Below are positions 5,461-13,714 of a stretch of DNA of 15,891 nucleotides, one piece after another. Origin of the DNA: VBDM01 sp049802235 (GTDB taxonomy: Bacteria > Pseudomonadota > Gammaproteobacteria > Burkholderiales > SG8-39); assembly GCA_049802235.1 (NCBI GenBank), contig JBARMB010000030.1:1-15891 (forward strand), given 5' to 3'. Made by a program: the position numbers and the translations under genes. Within the stretch, counting starts at the first letter, position 1, and each line of letters begins with the position of its first letter. The notes beneath the pieces were generated by a model that was given only the letters and a program-made list of their open reading frames with translations, did not search any database and was not told where the DNA came from.

Positions 5461-8430
5461 GTGACAGAGCAGATCAAGGTGCTGCTTGTCGAGGACGTCG
5501 AGACGGACGCCGAGCTGGCATTGCACGAGTTGAAGCGAGCCGGTATCAGGTGCGTGGGCCTCCGAGTCGATACCGAGAATGAATTCCGGCGCGAGCTGAC
5601 GCAGTTCCAACCACACGTGATCCTGTCGGATTTTTCAATGCCGCATTTCGACGGCATGGACGCACTCACGATTGCGCGCGAAACGAGTCCCGACACGCCG
5701 TTCATCTTCATTTCCGGCACTATCGGCGAGGAATACGCGATCCGGGCGATGAGAAATGGGGCGTTCGACTACGTCCTCAAGAACAATTTAATTCGCCTGC
5801 CCCCCGCGGTCGAGAGGGCGATACAGGACGCAAAGTCGCGCGCCGCAAAGCGGCGTGCGGAGCAATTGCGCGCGCTGGAGCATTTGGTGAACCGCTGCCT
5901 CGCCGAAGCGGACAGCGCATCTTCCACGCTGCGCGAGGCGATCCGCGCGGTATGCGAATCAGAGCGCTGGGAGTGCGGCCGATACTTCCATTTCGACGAC
6001 AAGGCCGGGGTGCTGCGCTTCAGCGAAGCCTGGGGCGTCCCGGACGCAGCCGTCGAGCGCTTTATCTCGGAGTCGCGGGAACTCACATACGTCCCGGGCG
6101 TCGGCCTGGCGGGGCGGGTGTGGCAGTCGGGCCAGCCGTTGTGGATCGCCGATATCGGCAAGGACGCGCGTGTGTCGCGAGCGATGCTCGCCGGCGAAAC
6201 CGGCATACGCGGCGCATTTGTTTTTCCGATCATATCCGCGGGAAACACGATCGGCGTACTGGCTTTCAGCAGCCGCGAAAATCGCGAGCCGGAGGAGCGG
6301 CTGCTGCAGGCGATAGGCGTGATCGGCGGCCAGATCGGACAGTTCCTGCAACGCAAGCTGGCCGAAGAGAAGCTGCGCCGGTTCCGGATCGCCATGGACC
6401 ACTCGGCGGACATGATCGTGCTGATCGACCGCGCGACGATGCGCTTTGTGGACGTGAACGAGACCGCGTGCAAATTGCTGGGCTACTCGCGGGAAGAATT
6501 GCTCGCGATGGGCCCGCAGGACGTGCTTCCGGTGAGCCGGGACGAACTGGAACGTTCCTACGACGAGTTGATCGCGAATCCTTCCGTCAGTGGCGGCATG
6601 AAAACCGACTATCGCCGCAAAGACGGCACGTTGCTGCCGTTCGAATCCACCCGGCGCGTAGAGCGTTCCGGCGATGAATGGAGCATCGTCGCCATCTCGC
6701 GGGACATCAGCGAGCGGGTCGCCGCGGAGGAAGCTCTGCGCAAGAGCAACGAACGCTTCAACCTCGCGGTACGCGCCACCAACGATGTCATCTGGGACTT
6801 GGACATTGTCACCGATGAGCTCTGGTGGAACGACAACCTCACCAAGGCGTTCGGATACCGTCGCGATGATCTCGGCAGGACCAGAAGATCCTGGTACGAC
6901 CTCATTCATCCGGAAGACCGGGACCGCGTGGTGACTGGCCTCCATCGCCTGCTCGAACTCGGCGGCGAAAGCTGGAGCGATGAGTATCGCCTGCGGCGCG
7001 CAGATGGGAGCTATGCTTTTGTCTACGATCGCGGTCATGTAATCCGCGACGGTTCGGACAAGGCGGTGCGCATGATCGGCGCAAAGGCCGACGTCACGGC
7101 CCGCAAGGAGGCCGAAGAGCGTCTTTCCTATCTGGCCCAATTCGACACTCTTACCGGCCTTCCGAACCGGCATCTTTTTCGAGACCGTTTCGCGCAAACA
7201 CTGGCACAAGCGCAGCGCAATAACCGGCTCGTCGGGGTCATGTACATCGATCTGGACCGCTTCAAGATCATCAACGATACGTTCGGACATGCAGCGGGCG
7301 ACAAGGTGCTGGTTCAGGTTGCAGAGGGATTGAATCAGGCGTTGCGCAGCGGCGATAGCGTAGGTCGAGTCAGCGGCGACGAATTTGCGGTGGTTCTGTC
7401 GAACCTGGCGAAAGCGGACGACGCCGCGCTGGTCGCGAAAAAAGCGCTCATGGCGCTGGCTCGCCCGTTCGACCTTGAGGGGATTCAGACCTATACTTCG
7501 GCGAGCATCGGAATCGCCATCTTTCCCGATGACGGCGGCGATGCCGATGGTTTGCTCAAGAATGCCAGCACGGCGATGCACCGGGTCAAGGAGAAGGGCC
7601 GCAATAATTACCAGTTCTACCTTCCGGAAATGAACGAGCGCGCCGTACGGCGGCTGCAACTGGAGAGCGGCCTTCGCGGCGCGATCGAGCGCAAGGAGTT
7701 CCTGCTGCATTACCAGCCGAAAGTGGAGCTCGCTTCGGGGGTCATCAGCGGATTCGAAGCGCTGCTGCGCTGGCAGCACCCCGAACGCGGGCTGGTGTCC
7801 CCGGCCCAATTCATTCCCATCCTCGAAGATACCGGCCTCATCATTCCCGTCGGTGAATGGGTAATGTTGACCGTGTGCGATCAGATCAACGCCTGGCAGT
7901 CCCAGGGAATCAAGCCCCGGCCCGTGGCGATCAATCTGTCCGCGCGCCAGTTCCAGCAGAAAGGCCTGGACGCCACTGTTGCGCGCCTCATTCAGGAAAC
8001 GGGTATCGACCCCGCCTTGCTTGAACTCGAACTGACGGAATCGATTTTGATGAGCGATGCCGAGGAAGCGGTAGGGACGCTGAAGAACCTCACTGCTTCC
8101 GGGGTGCGCCTGACGGTCGACGATTTCGGCACCGGCTATTCGAGCCTTGCCTATCTGAAGCGCTTCCCGCTCGATGCGCTCAAGATCGATCGTGCCTTCA
8201 TTCGGGATGTCACCACCGATCCGGACGACGCCGCAATTGCCATTGCCATCATTAATCTTGCGCATAGCTTGGAACTCAAGGTCGTGGCCGAGGGCGTGGA
8301 AACTGCAGCGCAACTGAATTTCCTGCGCGAGCGCGGTTGCGATGAAATGCAGGGATTCTACTTCGCCCGCCCGCTCTCGGTGGCGGATTGCACTCAAATT
8401 CTCATCGACGATCGCCGTTTGGAGAATTAG
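5461..8430 (+). CDS. REC-GAF-PAS-PAS-GGDEF-EAL cyclic-di-GMP signalling protein
   Basis: This 989-residue soluble protein makes or degrades cyclic di-GMP. The receiver (about 1-125) keeps the acidic pair in LLVEDVETD, phospho-acceptor Asp57 (LSDFSMP) and a Lys in VLKNN. It is followed by GAF (about 140-297), PAS (about 307-415), PAS with a PAC-like tail (about 430-550), GGDEF (about 557-722) and EAL (about 745-985). The cyclase signature is SGDEF (638-642), a variant often still active. The EAL half keeps FEALLRW (Glu766), AINLSARQF, ELTES, DDFGTGYSSL, LKIDRAF and VVAEGVET, so phosphodiesterase activity is predicted. I chose GTG 5461, directly before TEQIKVLLVEDVE, with a GGCGAGAAA ribosome binding site. 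The upstream ATG 5395 has no ribosome binding site and would add 22 residues unlike a receiver N-terminus. No cognate kinase is adjacent; there are no membrane segments. Confidence 0.93.
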   Translation: MTEQIKVLLVEDVETDAELALHELKRAGIRCVGLRVDTENEFRRELTQFQPHVILSDFSMPHFDGMDALTIARETSPDTPFIFISGTIGEEYAIRAMRNGAFDYVLKNNLIRLPPAVERAIQDAKSRAAKRRAEQLRALEHLVNRCLAEADSASSTLREAIRAVCESERWECGRYFHFDDKAGVLRFSEAWGVPDAAVERFISESRELTYVPGVGLAGRVWQSGQPLWIADIGKDARVSRAMLAGETGIRGAFVFPIISAGNTIGVLAFSSRENREPEERLLQAIGVIGGQIGQFLQRKLAEEKLRRFRIAMDHSADMIVLIDRATMRFVDVNETACKLLGYSREELLAMGPQDVLPVSRDELERSYDELIANPSVSGGMKTDYRRKDGTLLPFESTRRVERSGDEWSIVAISRDISERVAAEEALRKSNERFNLAVRATNDVIWDLDIVTDELWWNDNLTKAFGYRRDDLGRTRRSWYDLIHPEDRDRVVTGLHRLLELGGESWSDEYRLRRADGSYAFVYDRGHVIRDGSDKAVRMIGAKADVTARKEAEERLSYLAQFDTLTGLPNRHLFRDRFAQTLAQAQRNNRLVGVMYIDLDRFKIINDTFGHAAGDKVLVQVAEGLNQALRSGDSVGRVSGDEFAVVLSNLAKADDAALVAKKALMALARPFDLEGIQTYTSASIGIAIFPDDGGDADGLLKNASTAMHRVKEKGRNNYQFYLPEMNERAVRRLQLESGLRGAIERKEFLLHYQPKVELASGVISGFEALLRWQHPERGLVSPAQFIPILEDTGLIIPVGEWVMLTVCDQINAWQSQGIKPRPVAINLSARQFQQKGLDATVARLIQETGIDPALLELELTESILMSDAEEAVGTLKNLTASGVRLTVDDFGTGYSSLAYLKRFPLDALKIDRAFIRDVTTDPDDAAIAIAIINLAHSLELKVVAEGVETAAQLNFLRERGCDEMQGFYFARPLSVADCTQILIDDRRLEN

Positions 8431-8753
8431 GCGGCCGACACGTGGGTGAGGTGAGGGTAAGGTGACCGACATTCTCTGCACCCGACCTGAAATCGCAACG
8501 AACGAGCTGCCACAAGAAAACGGTCGTTCACCTATCGAGATCAAACACGCGACCCGTTGCAACGACACCGGTCCGTCACCGGCGAGCGCCCGCGCGCAGC
8601 CGCCGTGAACGGCTGCAGGGCGGGGGGATTCCCATGCCCCGGATTTTCCGGCACAATCGTCCGCAGTCAATGGTTTGGCCGGAATTCGCCTGAGTACCGC
8701 GAGATCCCGGCCGAAATTGCAGAGCGTATGCGAGGATGGTGCTGGAGATATCC
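8431..8753. other. Intergenic region with one hairpin
   Basis: These 323 bp hold no convincing gene. A GC-rich hairpin lies at 8596-8616 (GCAGCCG, loop CCGTGAA, CGGCTGC) without a following T-run, so it is at best a weak terminator of the c-di-GMP gene. The G-rich start (8441-8465) is simple-sequence-like. The promoter for the HNH gene should lie in 8640-8740 but shows no clear consensus boxes. Confidence 0.4.
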
Positions 8754-9347
8754 ATGGTGGGCGAAGTACCCTTGATTCTGACGCTCGACAATCACGGCGT
8801 GCCGCATCGCTGGGTGACGTGGCAGCAGGCGTGCTTCTACTACGCCAAGAACCTGGTCGCCTGGACGCTGGGGGACAGGGCGTTTACGTTTTACGGCGGT
8901 ATCTCGCGCGCGACCGGCAGGCGCTCCAGCATCACCGCGAACTCGATCATCGCGATCAAGGGCAAGGCGATGGCGATGAAGGGTTTCAGCCAGGTGCCGC
9001 CGCTCAATAACCGCGAGTTGTTCCGCCGCGACCGTCAGGTCTGTGCCTACTGCGGCGGCGAGTTCAGTTTCCTGCGTCTCACTCGAGACCATATCCGTCC
9101 GGTGTCGCGTGGCGGCGCCGACATCTGGATGAACGTGGTCACCGCCTGCCGTGCCTGCAACGGCATCAAGCGCAACCGCATGCCCGAGGAGGCGGGGCTG
9201 GAATTGATTTACGCGCCCTATGTCCCCAACAAGGCCGAATACCTGATCCTCACCAACCGCAAGATTCTCGCGGACCAGATGGAGTTCCTGGTCCAGCATG
9301 TGTCTTCCCACAGCCGCGTGCTGAACCTGGCCGGCGCGGCGGCCTGA
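8754..9347 (+). CDS. HNH endonuclease
   Basis: This 197-residue protein carries a zinc-stabilised HNH nuclease domain in its second half: CAYC (Cys97/Cys100), then DHIRPVSRGG with Asp112-His113, then the NVVTACRACN segment with Cys132/Cys135 and Asn136. This is the McrA/HNH type with two CxxC zinc knuckles and a ββα-metal active site. The N-terminal 90 residues (LILTLDNHGVPHRWVTWQQA and an Ala/Ile-rich stretch) form a separate domain that I recall as typical of stand-alone chromosomal HNH proteins in Beta- and Gammaproteobacteria, whose targets are unknown. I chose ATG 8754 because GGAG sits 6 nt upstream; ATG 8736 is in frame but lacks a spaced ribosome binding site. The DUF6352-type gene follows 72 bp later on the same strand. 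No methyltransferase or phage gene is adjacent, so it is not obviously restriction or phage DNA. Confidence 0.88.
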   Translation: MVGEVPLILTLDNHGVPHRWVTWQQACFYYAKNLVAWTLGDRAFTFYGGISRATGRRSSITANSIIAIKGKAMAMKGFSQVPPLNNRELFRRDRQVCAYCGGEFSFLRLTRDHIRPVSRGGADIWMNVVTACRACNGIKRNRMPEEAGLELIYAPYVPNKAEYLILTNRKILADQMEFLVQHVSSHSRVLNLAGAAA

Positions 9348-9419
9348 ATTCAGCCGGCGGGGTTCAGGGAACCGCGGTCGTCCGGGTGACGCCGGCGCTC
9401 GAGATTCGGCACTTCCTCC

Positions 9420-10433
9420 ATGCCCGACTTCTGGCGTAACTCCGGTTTTCACCTGCTCGAGCGCGACGGCGAGGGCCGCCTCGCCGTTACCGACGATTTT
9501 CTGCGTGCCTATCTGCTGCGTCCCGAGGTCCGGCCCATCGATGAATCGGGGCCGAACGAGATCGCGCTGCACGAGGCACTCGTGGAAGAGCCGCGCCGCG
9601 CCGTGGACGCCGACACGCTCGCGCGCATCGAGGATGCCGACGCGCGCGACAACTATCGCGTTCTGCTCGCGTTTTTCGAACGCCTGAAGCGTGCCGCCTC
9701 GCTCGAGGCCTGCTATATGGGAATCTTCTCGGCGGCCGACGTCTCGGTGCCGCCGCTGTTCATTGACCAGCTGGTGCAGATCATCTTGCGGAACATGCTC
9801 GATGGTTGCGAGGATGCGCTCGAATTGCGCGCGGCCGAATTGTTCTACCGTGAGCAGAAGGCCAACACCGACGGCGGCGCAGTCATGCTCGCCGACCTGG
9901 AAACCGTGGAAATGCATGCTTCGGGCGGCGCCTGCGGCAGCCTCGGCCGCCTCATTGTCGAGGCGCAGACGCCGCTCACCACGGTCGACCTCGACGTGCT
10001 CGACGCCGGCAACGCCCAGGATTACTGGCTTCGCGACCAGCGCCACGATTTTGTCGTCAGCATGAACTTCGGCCGCGCCGCGAACAGCGCGTTCAGCCGC
10101 GTCGCCGAAAAATGGGTGCGGCACTTCCTCGCTGTCGAGGTGAAGGTGCAGCCGCTGCGGGCGATCGAGGAGCGGAACTGGGCCTGGCACATCGGGCTTG
10201 ATGCCGTATCAACGGCGCTGCTCAATGACCTGTGGCGCGGCGAGGAAGTCGAGCCGGCGCGCGTTCGTTGCCTGCTGGCGCTGTTCCGCCTGGATTTTGC
10301 CGACAGCGCGGTGATGCGAGCCGACATCGCCGGGAATCCTGTCTACATTGCACTCTCGATGGACGAGAACGGCGTGGTGCGGATGAAGCCGCAGAACCTG
10401 CTGCTCAATCTGCCGCTCGCGCGGCGCGTCTGA
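9420..10433 (+). CDS. DUF6352-type protein of unknown function
   Basis: This 337-residue soluble protein begins MPDFWRNSGFHLLERDGEGR, then LAVTDDFLRAYLLRPEVRPI, which I recognise as the start of the DUF6352 family found in Betaproteobacteria. The first half is acidic and helical (residues about 40-150). The second half contains a histidine/aspartate-rich central part (ETVEMHASGGACGS, DAGNAQDYWLRDQRHDF) and ends in strand-rich sequence (ALSMDENGVVRMKPQNLLLN). No catalytic motif is recognisable, and there is no signal peptide or membrane segment. ATG 9420 has no clear ribosome binding site, but it gives the family-like N-terminus. It ends 16 bp before the AlkA-like gene and starts 72 bp after the HNH gene, so the three may be co-transcribed. 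Its function is unknown; the position beside a nuclease and a glycosylase hints at DNA processing but does not prove it. Confidence 0.85.
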   Translation: MPDFWRNSGFHLLERDGEGRLAVTDDFLRAYLLRPEVRPIDESGPNEIALHEALVEEPRRAVDADTLARIEDADARDNYRVLLAFFERLKRAASLEACYMGIFSAADVSVPPLFIDQLVQIILRNMLDGCEDALELRAAELFYREQKANTDGGAVMLADLETVEMHASGGACGSLGRLIVEAQTPLTTVDLDVLDAGNAQDYWLRDQRHDFVVSMNFGRAANSAFSRVAEKWVRHFLAVEVKVQPLRAIEERNWAWHIGLDAVSTALLNDLWRGEEVEPARVRCLLALFRLDFADSAVMRADIAGNPVYIALSMDENGVVRMKPQNLLLNLPLARRV

Positions 10434-10449
10434 CTCTGCGCCACCGCTG

Positions 10450-11070
10450 ATGACGACTCCCGAATACTGGAACCGCGCCAAACGTGCGCTGGCGCGGCGG
10501 GACGCGGTGCTCGCGGGCGTCATCCGCGCGCATCCGCGCGTCGCTCTCCAGCGCCGCGGCGAGCCGTTCTTCACGCTGGCGCGCTCGATCGTCGGGCAGC
10601 AGATTTCGGTGAAGGCCGCAGCAAGCGTCTGGGAGCGCATTCTCGTGCTTGCACCGGAGATACAGCCGTCGCAGATTCTCGCGTCGGGACACGAGCGGCT
10701 CGCCGCCTGCGGGCTGTCGCAGCGCAAGGCCGAATATATCTCCGATCTGGCGCGGCATTTCGCCGACGGCAGCCTGCACGTGGATGCCTGGACGGAAATG
10801 GACGATGAAGCGGTCATCGCCGAGCTGATCCAGGTACGCGGCATCGGCCGCTGGACTGCGGAAATGTTCCTGATCTTCAATCTGCTGCGCCCGAACGTGC
10901 TGCCGCTCGACGATCTCGGACTGCAGCGCGCGATCAGCCTCAATTATTTCAGCGGGCGGGGCGTCTCGCCCAGGACCATGCGAAGGATCGCGGAAACATG
11001 GAGTCCCTGGCGCTCGGTCGCGACCTGGTATCTCTGGCGCAGCCTCGATCCGGTTCCGGTAGAGTATTGA
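10450..11070 (+). CDS. AlkA-like DNA-3-methyladenine glycosylase (HhH-GPD)
   Basis: This 206-residue base-excision repair enzyme removes alkylated purines from DNA. It is the compact single-domain form, without the N-terminal domain of E. coli AlkA (282 aa). Visible signatures are FTLARSIVGQQISVKAAASV (the Q-QIS helix), the helix-hairpin-helix LIQVRGIGRWTAEMFLIF (about 134-151), and LPLDDLGLQ with Asp154/Asp155. The second Asp corresponds to the catalytic Asp238 of AlkA. The start ATG 10450 lies 16 bp after the DUF6352-type stop, suggesting co-transcription. In many Betaproteobacteria an AlkA-type gene directly precedes accA and tilS, as here. The aromatic N-terminal tail (TPEYWNRAKRALARRD) is usual for this subfamily. 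Confidence 0.92.
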   Translation: MTTPEYWNRAKRALARRDAVLAGVIRAHPRVALQRRGEPFFTLARSIVGQQISVKAAASVWERILVLAPEIQPSQILASGHERLAACGLSQRKAEYISDLARHFADGSLHVDAWTEMDDEAVIAELIQVRGIGRWTAEMFLIFNLLRPNVLPLDDLGLQRAISLNYFSGRGVSPRTMRRIAETWSPWRSVATWYLWRSLDPVPVEY

Positions 11071-11415
11071 CCGCATGGTGCACCCAAGGGGTGGGGGAAA
11101 AACGCTGCCGCGTACGACCATCGCAACCAGCGCTGCCGATGCTCCGATTCAAACTCAAACCGGTTGTTGGTTCCGACCCGGAGCAGGCGCTGCGAAGCCG
11201 CCGTTTCCTCCCGGCGGCGGGGGCTTCGTTCATGGGGTGTTCCGGTTCGGCGTCCGCTGTGCGAGGGGACTGCTCGAGCGCGAGGTGGCGATTCAGCGGG
11301 CACTGATCGTTTTCGCGCTGGTGGCCGTGCGCTACGCGCTGCATGACACGGTTACGCGCTGAACCGCGGCGACTGAATCGGGTAGAATGGCGCGCCTTTC
11401 CGCGTTTCCCAGCTG
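11071..11415. other. Intergenic region between glycosylase and accA
   Basis: These 345 bp hold no recognisable gene. An imperfect GC-rich hairpin (11193-11228, CGAAGCC...GGCTTCG outer arms) lacks a T-run. A 95-codon plus-strand frame (11075-11362) has no well-spaced ribosome binding site and a Gly/Pro/Arg-rich, frame-shadow-like composition, so I do not call it. The accA promoter lies at the right end. Confidence 0.4.
11383..11388 (+). promoter_or_regulatory. -10 box of the accA promoter
   Basis: TAGAAT (5 of 6 to consensus) lies 27 bp before the accA ATG. A weak -35 (CTGAAC, 11359-11364) sits 18 bp upstream. The start of transcription would be near 11395. Confidence 0.45.
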
Positions 11416-12384
11416 ATGAAGACCACTTTTCTCGACTTTGAGAAGCCGATCGCAGAACTCGAGGCGAAGATCGAGGAGTTGCGCTATGTGCAGGACGACT
11501 CGGCGGTCGACATTTCAGAGGAAATCCAGCGGCTGCAGAAGAAGAGCGCGGCGCTGACCAGGGAGATCTACGGCAAGCTGACGCCATGGCAGGTGGCGCA
11601 GGTTGCGCGCCACCCGCAGCGTCCCTATACGCTCGATTACGTTGCCGCCCTATTCACCGATTTCGAGGAGTTGCACGGCGACCGGGCGTTTGCCGATGAT
11701 CCTTCGATCGTCGGCGGACTGGCGCGCTTCAACGGCCAATCGATCATGGTGATCGGCCACCAGAAGGGGCGCGACACCAAGGAAAAGATCCTGCGCAATT
11801 TCGGCATGCCGAGGCCGGAAGGCTATCGCAAGGCGATGCGCCTGTTGCGGCTCGCGGAAAAATTCGGCATTCCGGTGATCACTTTCGTCGACACGCCCGG
11901 CGCCTATCCGGGCATCGGCGCCGAGGAGCGCGGCCAGTCCGAGGCAATCGGCCGCAACCTCTACGTCATGGCGGAGCTGAAGGTGCCGATTGTCTGCACC
12001 ATCATCGGCGAGGGCGGCTCGGGCGGGGCGCTCGCCATTGCGGTCGGCGACGTCGTCATGATGCTGCAGTACGCCACCTATTCGGTGATCTCCCCGGAAG
12101 GCTGCGCTTCTATCCTGTGGAAGAGCGCCGACAAGGCCCCCGAGGCCGCGGAAATCCTCGGCATCACCGCCAGCCGGCTGAAGACGCTGGGGCTGACCGA
12201 CAAAATCATCAACGAGCCGCTCGGCGGGGCGCACCGCGACCCTGCGGCGACGGCCCAGAACCTGAAGAGGGCGCTTGCCGACGCACTGCGCGGATTGAGC
12301 GAGAAGAGCCCTGAGAAGATTGTCGAGGAGCGCTTCGAGCGCCTGATGGGCTATGGCAAATTCAAGGAAGCCGAGCTCAAATGA
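11416..12384 (+). CDS. accA: Acetyl-CoA carboxylase carboxyltransferase subunit alpha
   Basis: This 322-residue protein has the usual length for AccA. With AccD (not in this window) it forms the α2β2 carboxyltransferase that moves the carboxyl group from biotinylated AccB to acetyl-CoA, giving malonyl-CoA for fatty-acid synthesis. The N-terminal helical arm (FLDFEKPIAELEAKIEELR) is followed by the LTPWQVAQVARHPQRPYTLD segment and the crotonase-like carboxyltransferase core. The core has FVDTPGAYPGIGAEERGQ and IIGEGGSGGALAI (196-208), whose glycines form the oxyanion holes, and YSVISPEGCASILWK. ATG 11416 follows a -10 box but only a weak ribosome binding site. Its 3' end overlaps tilS by 32 bp. 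The gene is complete and intact. Confidence 0.98.
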   Translation: MKTTFLDFEKPIAELEAKIEELRYVQDDSAVDISEEIQRLQKKSAALTREIYGKLTPWQVAQVARHPQRPYTLDYVAALFTDFEELHGDRAFADDPSIVGGLARFNGQSIMVIGHQKGRDTKEKILRNFGMPRPEGYRKAMRLLRLAEKFGIPVITFVDTPGAYPGIGAEERGQSEAIGRNLYVMAELKVPIVCTIIGEGGSGGALAIAVGDVVMMLQYATYSVISPEGCASILWKSADKAPEAAEILGITASRLKTLGLTDKIINEPLGGAHRDPAATAQNLKRALADALRGLSEKSPEKIVEERFERLMGYGKFKEAELK

Positions 12385-13714
12385 CCTGCAGGGCGCGGTA
12401 GCCGCAGCGCTCGCCCCGGCTGTCACACCGGGCGCGCACCTCGCGCTGGGCCTCTCGGGCGGCATCGACTCGGTCGCCCTGCTCTCGATCCTGCTGGAGC
12501 TGGCGCCGGCGCTGCGGTTTTCGCTGCGGGCCGTGCATGTCAATCATGGCATCAGTCCCAACGCCGCGCGCTGGGCCGAGTTTTGCGCCGGGATTTGCCG
12601 GGATCTGCGCGTGCCGTTCCAGCTCGAGGCGGTCGACATCGCGCCTTACCGCACTTTCGGGATCGAGGGCGCCGCAAGGCGCGCGCGCTATGAGGCGTTG
12701 GCGCAAATCGAGGCCGACTTTGTCGTGCTCGCGCATCATCGCGATGACCAGGCCGAGACGCTGCTCCTGCAACTGCTTCGCGGAGCGGGCTTGCGCGGCC
12801 TTGCCGGCATGCCGCCCCTGAGGGCGCTTCCGGGCACCCGCGCACAGTTGCTGCGGCCCTTCCTCGATGTTCCGCGCGCCGCGATCGAGGCGTACGCGCA
12901 CGCCAAAGGCCTTGCCTGGGTCGAGGACGAGAGCAACGCCGACACCGCGCGCCAGCGCAATTTCCTGCGCCATGAGGTGCTGCCGCTGCTGGAACGCCAA
13001 TTTCCGGCAGCGCGCGCCACGATCGCGCGGGCTGCGGCTCACGTGGCCGAAGCCGGGGTACTGCTCGATGAGATGGCGCGCACCGACTTCGAGCGCACCG
13101 GCGGCGCCGCGATCGAGATTTCATTCCTGCGGGAGCTGGGGACGGCGCACGCGAAGAACCTGCTGCGCTACGTCTGCGACGCGCGCGGCATCCGCGCCCC
13201 CGGCGCGGCGCTGCTCGACGAGTTGCTGCGCCAGCTTCTGGAGGCGCGGCGCGACGCCGCCGTCGGCTTCACGATGTCGGGCTGGGACTTTCGCCGCTAT
13301 CGGGGCAAGCTGTACCTCGAGCCTCATCGGGCAGCGGTGGAGGCGGAACTGCGCGAGGCCTGGAGCGGCGAGAACGCGCTGCCGCTCCTCGGTCTGGGTG
13401 GCGTGCTGAGCTTCAGGCCCGAGGAGGGGCGCGGCCTGAGCCTGCCCAAGCTGCGCAGTAAGCCGGTCACGGTGCGACTGCGCCGGGGCGGGGAACGGCT
13501 GCGGCCCGATTGCGGCCGGCCGCGGCGCTCGTTGAAGAACCTGTTCCAGGAAAAGCGGGTGCCGCCGTGGCAGCGCGACCGTCTGCCGCTGCTGTACTGC
13601 GGCGAAAATCTGGTTTCGGTTCCCGAGGTCGGTTACGAGTGCGAATTCCAGGCGGCGCCCGGCGAGCCGGGCCTGATCGTCGTCTGGGAGCTGCTCGACC
13701 AGAGGGGCTTCTAG
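12353..13714 (+). CDS. tilS: tRNA(Ile)-lysidine synthetase
   Basis: This 453-residue enzyme uses ATP and lysine to convert C34 of tRNA-Ile(CAU) to lysidine so that it reads AUA. The N-type PP-loop SGGIDS (35-40) is in LALGLSGGIDSVALL. It is followed by AVHVNHGIS, the AHHRDDQAETLLLQLLRG motif (about 127-144) and the DESN/RNFLRHEVLPLLE region that contacts tRNA. The C-terminal domain typical of long TilS (LRRGGERLRPDCGRPRRSLK and NLFQEKRVPPWQRDRLPLLY) is present, so the protein is full length. The only in-frame start giving the N-terminus is ATG 12353, inside accA, so the genes overlap by 32 bp and are probably translationally coupled. The stop codon lies in a CTAG shared with the converging kinase gene. 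Confidence 0.96.
   Translation: MANSRKPSSNDLQGAVAAALAPAVTPGAHLALGLSGGIDSVALLSILLELAPALRFSLRAVHVNHGISPNAARWAEFCAGICRDLRVPFQLEAVDIAPYRTFGIEGAARRARYEALAQIEADFVVLAHHRDDQAETLLLQLLRGAGLRGLAGMPPLRALPGTRAQLLRPFLDVPRAAIEAYAHAKGLAWVEDESNADTARQRNFLRHEVLPLLERQFPAARATIARAAAHVAEAGVLLDEMARTDFERTGGAAIEISFLRELGTAHAKNLLRYVCDARGIRAPGAALLDELLRQLLEARRDAAVGFTMSGWDFRRYRGKLYLEPHRAAVEAELREAWSGENALPLLGLGGVLSFRPEEGRGLSLPKLRSKPVTVRLRRGGERLRPDCGRPRRSLKNLFQEKRVPPWQRDRLPLLYCGENLVSVPEVGYECEFQAAPGEPGLIVVWELLDQRGF

Noticed and set aside
8596..8616. Hairpin as a Rho-independent terminator of the c-di-GMP gene
   Set aside because: The stem is good, but the following sequence is G-rich with no T-run, and it lies 165 bp past the stop codon.
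5959..8670. Very long minus-strand open frame of 903 codons
   Set aside because: It mirrors the codon pattern of the c-di-GMP gene on the other strand; no domain is recognisable and the His/Arg/Gly-rich composition is typical of a shadow frame.
8754..9347. HNH nuclease as part of a restriction or phage-defence system
   Set aside because: No methyltransferase, helicase, ATPase or phage packaging gene is nearby; neighbours are chromosomal-type genes.
8667..10190. Minus-strand open frame of 507 codons
   Set aside because: It is antisense to the HNH and DUF6352-type genes, both of which have recognisable family features.
11075..11362. 95-codon plus-strand frame between the glycosylase gene and accA
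   Set aside because: It has no well-spaced ribosome binding site, a Gly/Pro/Arg-rich low-complexity first half, and no recognisable domain.
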